Positions 58,621-64,000 of a DNA stretch of 64,000 bases are shown here, in pieces. A program made the translations under genes and the position numbers. The DNA comes from Cordia subcordata (lineage: Eukaryota > Streptophyta > Magnoliopsida > Boraginales > Cordiaceae), in the NCBI GenBank assembly GCA_028554755.1, contig JAPTOF010000005.1:7387501-7451500 (forward strand), written 5' to 3'. Under the pieces are notes generated by a model that saw only the letters and a program-made list of their open reading frames with translations, was not told the DNA's origin and made no database searches. Numbering within the stretch: position 1 is the stretch's first letter; every line of letters begins with the position of its first letter.

Positions 58621-59220
58621 GATAGTCTTATGAAAATAATGCTTGTTTCGGATTCAGACACGAAATCCACTTCTGAATCTGATTTCACCCAATCCTCTCA
58701 ATCTTCTGAGGATCTTCATTACCTTCATAATCCACAATCTGAATTAGAATCCAGTTATTCTACAGATGAAGGTAAAGCACCTAACAAAGGTTGCCAAATG
58801 TGTATTAATAAAATACAGAGTGAGGAGGAACATAATTATTATAAAATTGTTTCTCAATTTCAAGACTTTAAATTAAATGTCTTAACCAATGATAATATCA
58901 TTGAACTTTTAAGAATAGTTAAAGATTCTGAGGTTAGAAATAAAATTTTAGAATCTATAGGAAAACAAAAAGAACCTGAGGAAATAATAGAAGTTTCTCA
59001 AAGAAATTTTGTACCTTATACTCTTAAGGAAGATAGGAGAAGGTTAGAAGAAAAACATAAGGTTTCTTCGTCTACTACTATTCAGGATCTTCAGATAGAA
59101 GTAGATAACCTGAAAAAAGAGATAAAAATATTATCTCAGGAAAATATAAAAATAAAAGACCAAATAGGTAGCTTAACTGATAGGTTAGTTAGTCTTGATA
59201 AGGGTAAGACTATAGTCTAG
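58621..59220 (+). pseudogene. Acidic and coiled-coil linker region of the viral polyprotein
   Basis: This stretch is in frame with the coat region. It is Ser/Asp/Glu-rich at first (SDSDTKSTSESDFTQSSQSS), followed by a Lys/Glu-rich heptad-like region (IQDLQIEVDNLKKEIKILSQ) ending at TAG 59218-59220. Such coiled coils between CP and protease are common in the family and may assist assembly. No enzymatic motif is present. Confidence 0.7.
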
Positions 59221-59828
59221 GAATCTTTAGGACAACCTAGTAGTTCAGAATTACAACCATTTCTTGGAAAGATGGAGTATATAACTTCACAAAAATGGTT
59301 AGTCAAGATAACTCTTTTAATACAAGGAGAGTTTAAAAGTGAATAACTCTTTTAATACAAGGAGAGTTTAAAAGTGAATTAATCGCACTAATAGATAGTG
59401 GCGCGAATCTTAATTGTATCCAAGAAGGTTTAATTCCTACAAAATATTTTGAAAAAACCACACACTCATTAAGTTCAGCTAGTGGTGATAAAATGGAGAT
59501 TTTATATAAATTATCTCATGCATATATTTGCCAAGATAGACAGTGCATTCTGACTAGTTTTGTGTTAGTTAGGAATATGACAAATCAAGTCATCTTAGGC
59601 ACACCTTTCCTTCATAAGATCTTCCCCATTAAGGAGATAACTACTAGTGGTATAGTTGGTAGTTTTGAAGGAATAGAAATAAAATTTAATTTTATTAGGG
59701 ATCCAGTTTCTAGGATGCTTAATGAAATTGTTGATTTAATAAAAGCTAAAGGTAATCAATTAAATTATCTTAAGCAAAAAATTTCAACCTTAACAATAAA
59801 AGAAAGGTTAAATAATCCAAAACTTTAG
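59221..59828 (+). pseudogene. Viral aspartic protease region, frameshifted by a 35-bp duplication
   Basis: The catalytic motif LIDSGANLNC has its Asp codon at 59394. A 35-bp unit (AACTCTTTTAATACAAGGAG...) occurs twice in a row, 59310-59344 and 59345-59379. It creates a frameshift and a TAA. Downstream the reading resumes in a +2 frame relative to the coat region. The protease motif ILGTPFLHKI follows. Protease would cleave the polyprotein. TAG at 59826-59828 ends the block. Confidence 0.8.
59310..59379 (+). repeat. 35-bp tandem duplication inside the viral protease
   Basis: Two identical adjacent 35-bp copies. The length is not a multiple of three, so it alone breaks the polyprotein frame. 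The identity of the copies suggests a late event. Confidence 0.95.
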
Positions 59829-60764
59829 GATAAAATTAAATTGATAATAAATCAATTTTCAGCAGATATCTGTGCTGATCATCCAAATGCTTTTTGGGAT
59901 AGGAAGAAGCATATAGTTTCTTTGCCATATATAGATGGTTTTGATGAAAATAATATACCGACTAAATCTAGACCATGTCAAATGAGTAGTGAATATTTGG
60001 AATTTTGTAAGAAGGAAATAGAAAGTCTTCTTAATAAGAGATTGATTAGGAAATCTCATTCACCTTGGAGTTGTACAGGTTTCTATGTTAATAAACATAG
60101 TGAGATAGAGAGAGGGACTCCTAGGTTAGTTACTAATTACAAACCTCTTAATAAAGTTTTAAAATGGATCAGATACCCCATTCCTAATAAAAAGGATTTA
60201 CTTGATAGGGTTCATGATGCATATATATTTTCCAAATTTGATATGCAATCTGGATACTATCAAATACAGGTAGTTGAAGAAGATAGGTACAAAACTGCTT
60301 TTGTAGTACCTTTAGGGCATTTTGAATGGAATGTTATGCCATTTGGATTAAAAAATGCACCTTTTGAATTTCAGAATATCATGAATGATATATTCATGCC
60401 TTATAGTGATTTTATGGTTGTTTATATTGATGATGTCTTAGTATTTTCTAAAGACATTGAAACCCATTTTAAACATTTGGATATTTTCAAAAAATTAATT
60501 ATCCAAAATGGGTTAGTTGTTTCAAAACGAAAAATGCAGGTTTTCCAAACAAAAATTAGATTTTTGGGTCATTTTATTGAAGATGGGAAAATAATTCCTA
60601 TTGATAGAGGTATTGAATTTGCTTCAAAATTTCCTGATATTATTTCTGATAAAACTCAATTGCAAAGATTTTTAGGTCTTAATTATATTCTGCCTTATTA
60701 TAAAAATCTTGCTAGGGATACTGCTATTTTATATGATAGACTTAGGAAATCCCCTTCCCAATAG
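59829..60764 (+). pseudogene. Viral reverse transcriptase region
   Basis: The frame, bordered by in-frame TAG codons at 59826 and 60762, carries RT motifs in order: RLVTNYKPLNKVLKW, FSKFDMQSGYYQIQV (catalytic Asp), MPFGLKNAPFEFQ and VVYIDDVLVFS (the YxDD box). The primer-grip or thumb part VSKRKMQVFQTKIRFLGHFI follows. RT copies the pregenomic RNA to DNA. All catalytic residues look preserved within the block. This is the best segment for phylogenetic placement. Confidence 0.9.
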
Positions 60765-61254
60765 TCAGATAAACATACTGAGGCGGTGAGGTTGATTAAA
60801 TCAAAAGTCAAACACTTACCTTGTCTTATGCTTGCTAATCCCACATGGAATAAGATTGTGGAGACAGATGCTTCAGATATTGGTTATGGCGGTGTTCTCA
60901 AACAAGTTCATCCTATATCGAAACAAGGATATCTTGTTCGATATCATTCTGGGAAATGGAATTCTAGCCAGCAGAATTATGCTACAGTTGCCAAAGAGAT
61001 TTTAGCAATTGTCAAATGTGTTTTGAAATTTCAAGACGATCTTCTTAATCAAAAGTTTTTAATAAAAACTGATTGCCAATCTGCCAAATATATGTTTAAT
61101 AAAGATTTCAAACATGATGTTTCCAAACAAATGTTTGCAAGGTGGTAGGCAAATTTAGCCCCATTTGATTTTGAAATCAAACATATTCAGGGAAAGAATA
61201 ATACTTTGCCTGATTTTCTCACTCGTGAATTTCTGCAGGATACAGCCCTCTGAG
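60765..61254 (+). pseudogene. Viral RNase H region
   Basis: Motifs are VETDASDIGYGGVL (Asp), TVAKEILAIVKCV (Glu), FLIKTDCQSAKYMF (Asp), and NTLPDFLTREFLQ near the end. A TAG interrupts at 61146-61148, just before ANLAPFDFEIKHIQG. The frame ends with TGA at 61252-61254. RNase H degrades the RNA strand of the RNA-DNA hybrid during replication. Confidence 0.85.
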
Positions 61255-62801
61255 AGGGGAGGACACAAGGGTAAAGGGAAATATGCCCACTCAAATTACC
61301 CTGGAAGTTCTCGAGGCCACGGGAAATATTCCCAACAAAGTGGTCATGGAAGGGGAAATAAATCTCCAGATTACCATTACGCAAATAAGGCGTTGGAGTT
61401 GGCAGTGGAAGAGGCTGAATACTGGAGAAATAAACTTCGGGTTGAAAATTTTGATATTTGCCTTCCACATCCAAGTTCTCCAGTTTACGAGGAATTAATA
61501 AAATTCCTTGATGAACAAGAAAAGAAGTCAGGAGAGAAGAATATTACTTCTTTCGCTTCAGCTTTGAATACAGAGTATGATGATTCCTTGCAATATTCAC
61601 AGGGAAGTCAATAGGAAATAATCCTGTATTTGTTACAAAAAGATCTTGTATATAAACAAGATCCATGGGTTCTTATGCACAAATATCTTGATGAGTTCTC
61701 ATTTCCAGCTCAGTCATATAAGACTAGACACCATTATGAGAATATACTCATAAAGACATTTTCTGCCGATTTTGAGCATTTCAAGAAGAATGGTAAGGCA
61801 GATATGATGTCTAGAGATATTGCTTATAGCAAGATCTCTATCAAAAGCATAATAAGTGCTGAAGAGTGGGGTCTTTCTACACACAAGCTGAAGACCTATG
61901 TTGCTTCAAATCTTCAATCCCCAATGCAATATTCTTATTGGGATTACGTGAATGCTTTCTCAAAGGTATTTTATTTCGAGAATGAGCAGCATAAGCATTC
62001 ATGGTTCGTGAAGATAGCTGCTATCGTCCTCAAGAAAGAGATTCCAACTTGGTTTATTATTTGGTGGAATTTCTTTGGTTCAAGTCCGCCGATATTACCG
62101 GAGCCATTCAAAGGATTATATGTAGAATGGTTGGAGTGTTCGCCGAGGGTTCAGAATATTGAAGACCAACAACAATATGTTGAAGGTACGGCGTCAATGT
62201 ATTTTTTCTGGAATTCTCAATCCCCTGGATAGTTAGGTGGATACCAGAAGTGGGTCATGCTTAACAGCATATACCTTGTTTGAAGAGGACATTCTTCACA
62301 AAGTTCTAGCACAAAATGGTCCAAATTGATCCAAGCACCAAAAAGTTGCATGCACAGGATTTGATTAGTGAGATTGAAGCTAAACTCCTTGAATATAAAG
62401 AGGAGATAAAGGAGAAGAAGAAGAAGATACTCCAAGATGCTCCAAAATCATCCTTTGAGCAGTTTGCGATCAAATTGCAGAAGGATAATCCAAAAATTTC
62501 ATCTTAGGAGATTATGATGGCTTATATGGATCAGATTAAAGAAGAGATGGTCCAGTTCACTCAAAAAGATGAATCTTCATCGCCGTTAGAGATGTCAATG
62601 GAGGCGTCGCAACCGCAAGGAAGCAAATATTTTTGCCTTGCAGGACAGTCGCAGGATCCAGAGGAAGAAGGAAACTATTCTCTGGATGACGTGTTCGAAT
62701 CAATGAAGGACACGTTGAAAGGTCCGTTGCAAATAAAGCAGAAGCAGGAAGAATCTTCCAACTCACCTCAACAGGATAAAGATAGGTTAGGTGAGAAATA
62801 G
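61165..62801 (+). pseudogene. Third viral ORF, function unknown, broken
   Basis: The ORF overlaps the RNase H frame in the +1 frame and shows no clear ATG in frame. The N-terminal part is Gly/Arg/Lys-rich (SSRGHGKYSQQSGHGRGNKS), then mixed helical sequence with HKHSWFVKIAAIVLKKEI and WFIIWWNFFGSSPP. After a frameshift near 62210 a Lys/Glu-rich coiled-coil-like segment (LLEYKEEIKEKKKKILQD) and an acidic C-terminus follow. Stops are TAG 61612, TAA 62262, TAG 62307 and TAG 62505; the end is TAG 62799. Florendoviruses carry an ORF of unknown function at this place. I recognise no domain and assign none. Confidence 0.6.
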
Positions 62802-62895
62802 ATTTGTCGTATAGGACAAATCATGTCATCTTTCTACTGTAGATAAACAGTAGATTTTACTTTTTCTGTGTCTGTAATTATTGTGTTCCCAGATT

Positions 62896-63007
62896 CCAAA
62901 TAAGTGAAGTCCATGGAAAGCTGTTTTGAATTTTCATTTCAAGTCCGAGCACGCAAGTGTCTATAAAAACCAAGTCTCGGATTAGTGTAGGGTGTGTGCA
63001 GTTTTTT
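62896..63007 (+). repeat. Right arm of the 112-bp inverted repeat, holding the viral promoter
   Basis: This is the reverse complement of 55723-55834 with about four mismatches. It lies about 95 bp after the third ORF and contains the TATA box. Confidence 0.9.
62930..62995 (+). promoter_or_regulatory. Viral pregenomic RNA promoter (TATA box)
   Basis: TATAAAAA at 62962-62969 follows the third ORF, the usual position for the pararetroviral promoter. Transcription would start about 25-32 bp downstream, near GTGTAGGGTGTGTGCAG. Start site and activity are inferred. Confidence 0.6.
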
Positions 63008-63504
63008 TTTTCCTTTCTCTTTTGTAAAATTTTAAGATTTATAAAAGTTCTGAGTTTCCCTTCTAAGGTACTGTTCTTTTTATTTTTCTGTCATTTTATT
63101 TTTTGTGTTCTTGATTTAGCCCAATGACAAGCTAAATCTCTAATGGATTATTGTAACATTACCATATCATAGAGTATGTCTTCGGCCATCTCAAACCTAG
63201 AAGATAACCCTCAAATACTCCGCTTACATTGTTAAGGTCTTAAGATTAGGATGTATCCCAGATAAACTTTGAGATTATGGTACGAACTATATATGGAGAT
63301 CTCTTGGAGTTCTCTGCCCTTTTGCCATTTTCAGGGATTGAAGGCGTTTCTGGGACAACCTTCAACTCCATTGTGGGATTTAACTATATACTAGGTAATA
63401 TCCATTGATCTCTGCTTTTTCGTTTATTCTGAGATATAGCCTAAGCTTAAGGACTCACCTATGTCCGCGGATTGCTCATATTTGCGGTCTTATCACCTGG
63501 GCCT
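63008..63504 (+). other. Probable viral leader sequence and right border
   Basis: The sequence after the promoter has a T-rich start, then GATTTAGCCCAATGACAAGC continuing to TAAATC, an 8-bp hairpin (GATTTAGC/GCTAAATC). No protein is encoded. Pararetroviral leaders are about 500-700 nt and structured, so this stretch plausibly is the leader; the real right end is not clear. Confidence 0.45.
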
Positions 63505-63560
63505 ATTTTTGAAAAGAAAAAAGTGTTTTTTTAATAAGAAAGCCAATCCAAACGAGCCTT
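63505..63560. mobile_element. Fragment of the TTTGGATTGG MITE family (copy 3)
   Basis: The right end, reverse-complemented, is AAAGGCTCGTTTGGATTGGC, matching the ends of the copies at 16556 and 33035. A partner end of the same type is not seen, so only about 55 bp remain. Confidence 0.4.
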
Positions 63561-63680
63561 TACCCTACCAACCTATTTGTTTCTCGATACGTATTTACTA
63601 TACAGAATTCAAGTTGTTATGCCAATAATTCATTGATGGCTAGCTTCTGACAAAAATGTTGAGGAGATCTTCGAAGTTTT

Positions 63681-64000
63681 TGTAATGATCCAAGTCCAAT
63701 TATTAGCTTGCCACCACACTTAAGCCTAACCAACTGATCCAAAATGCTTAAACCTATGATAACAATAGTAGTGAACCCAAGTCAGTATAAAGTGCACATG
63801 AAGAGCCGATGTGAGATTGGCCGTTGTAGATTCCCCTCTTAGAAACGCGACGTTCTTATCGCGGCTCAAATACAAACAAAACAAAGCCACAGCCCTGAAC
63901 CCCAGATGGCGTGGAATTTGCCCAGAGCCTATTTTAATACCACCTGTAACGACCCAAACCCGTAATTAACAAGAAAGTTGAAAATTCAATAAGCAATAAT
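63681..64000 (-). mobile_element. TRIM-like element, cut by the window end
   Basis: TGTAATGATCCAAGTCC at 63681 and TGTAACGACCCAAACCC at 63945 look like the starts of two LTRs. The first would end near 63828 (GTTGTA), followed by GATTCCCCTCTT, which on the minus strand is a polypurine tract. Just before the second start lies ATTTTAATACCACC, which on the minus strand is a weak Met-tRNA primer site. The interior is about 115 bp and non-coding. The right LTR continues beyond 64000. Confidence 0.5.

Larger units (their letters stand above)
55723..63007 (+). mobile_element. Endogenous caulimovirid (pararetrovirus), florendovirus-like organisation
   Basis: One integrated viral genome is laid out as primer site, movement protein, coat protein with zinc knuckle, protease, RT, RNase H, a third ORF and a promoter. 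This gene set and order, with RT of the Ty3-like type and no integrase, is that of Caulimoviridae. A CP-to-RNase H polyprotein followed by an ORF of unknown function fits florendoviruses or a near relative. MP has its own ORF here, joined to the next by TAATG. The copy carries many nonsense codons, a 35-bp duplication and frameshifts outside MP, so it is a fossil and not a functional virus. A 112-bp inverted repeat forms its two outer limits. Confidence 0.85.

Noticed and set aside
61283..61498. 71-codon frame beginning ATGCCCACTC after RNase H
   Set aside because: It overlaps the third viral ORF in another frame. The Gly/Arg-rich frame continues far longer and links to the downstream sequence.
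63008..63504. Small ORFs in the viral leader as genes
   Set aside because: Short leader ORFs are normal in pararetroviruses and none has a recognisable product.

Overview
The window is nuclear DNA from a flowering plant, most likely a dicot. It is AT-rich, its genes have GT-AG introns, and it carries Ty1/copia retrotransposons, LINE remnants, MITE-like elements, a SINE-like retroposon, TRIM elements and an endogenous plant pararetrovirus. I cannot name the species. No search or alignment program was run, so family names rest on motifs read from translations.

Layout. (1) 243-5821: a structurally complete Ty1/copia element on the minus strand, with 343-bp LTRs, a 5-bp target-site duplication, PBS and polypurine tract, but a broken coding region. 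(2) 5827-12600: AT-rich sequence with no gene. (3) 12649-15944 (+): a three-exon armadillo-repeat gene of the PUB42/43/44 type that has no U-box. (4) 16-20.1 kb: MITEs, a tandem duplication and two opposed copies of a repeat family with subterminal motifs. (5) 20456-32348 (+): a short-chain dehydrogenase gene resembling xanthoxin dehydrogenase (ABA2). Its 44-nt first exon is separated from exon 2 by an 11.2-kb intron packed with nested transposons: an old copia, a 2.1-kb inverted repeat, a 649-bp TRIM, a LINE 3' end and a 1.1-kb TIR element. Exon 2 lacks about 60 codons after the catalytic Tyr/Lys pair. (6) 33-41.4 kb: MITEs, AT-rich DNA, a degraded LINE (+), a truncated copia (+) and another MITE. 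(7) 41801-45630 (-): a six-exon pseudokinase gene. (8) 46.5-54.7 kb: a small divergent protein kinase gene (49664-51558, +) lying between two copies of a duplicated block that contains a decayed copia. (9) 55723-63007: an endogenous caulimovirid (florendovirus-like organisation) with an intact movement-protein ORF, a broken CP-protease-RT-RNase H reading frame and a broken third ORF. It is bounded by a 112-bp inverted repeat carrying the viral promoter. (10) 63505-64000: a MITE end and the start of a second TRIM-like element that runs off the window.

The host genes look unrelated to one another: a degradation-family ARM protein, an ABA-type SDR, a pseudokinase and a small kinase. Most of the window is transposable-element sequence in several nested layers. 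The most unusual parts are the pararetrovirus copy (outer inverted repeat, near-exclusive TAG nonsense codons), the TRIM nested in copia inside the giant SDR intron, and the TTGAC-box array in the first copia's leader.
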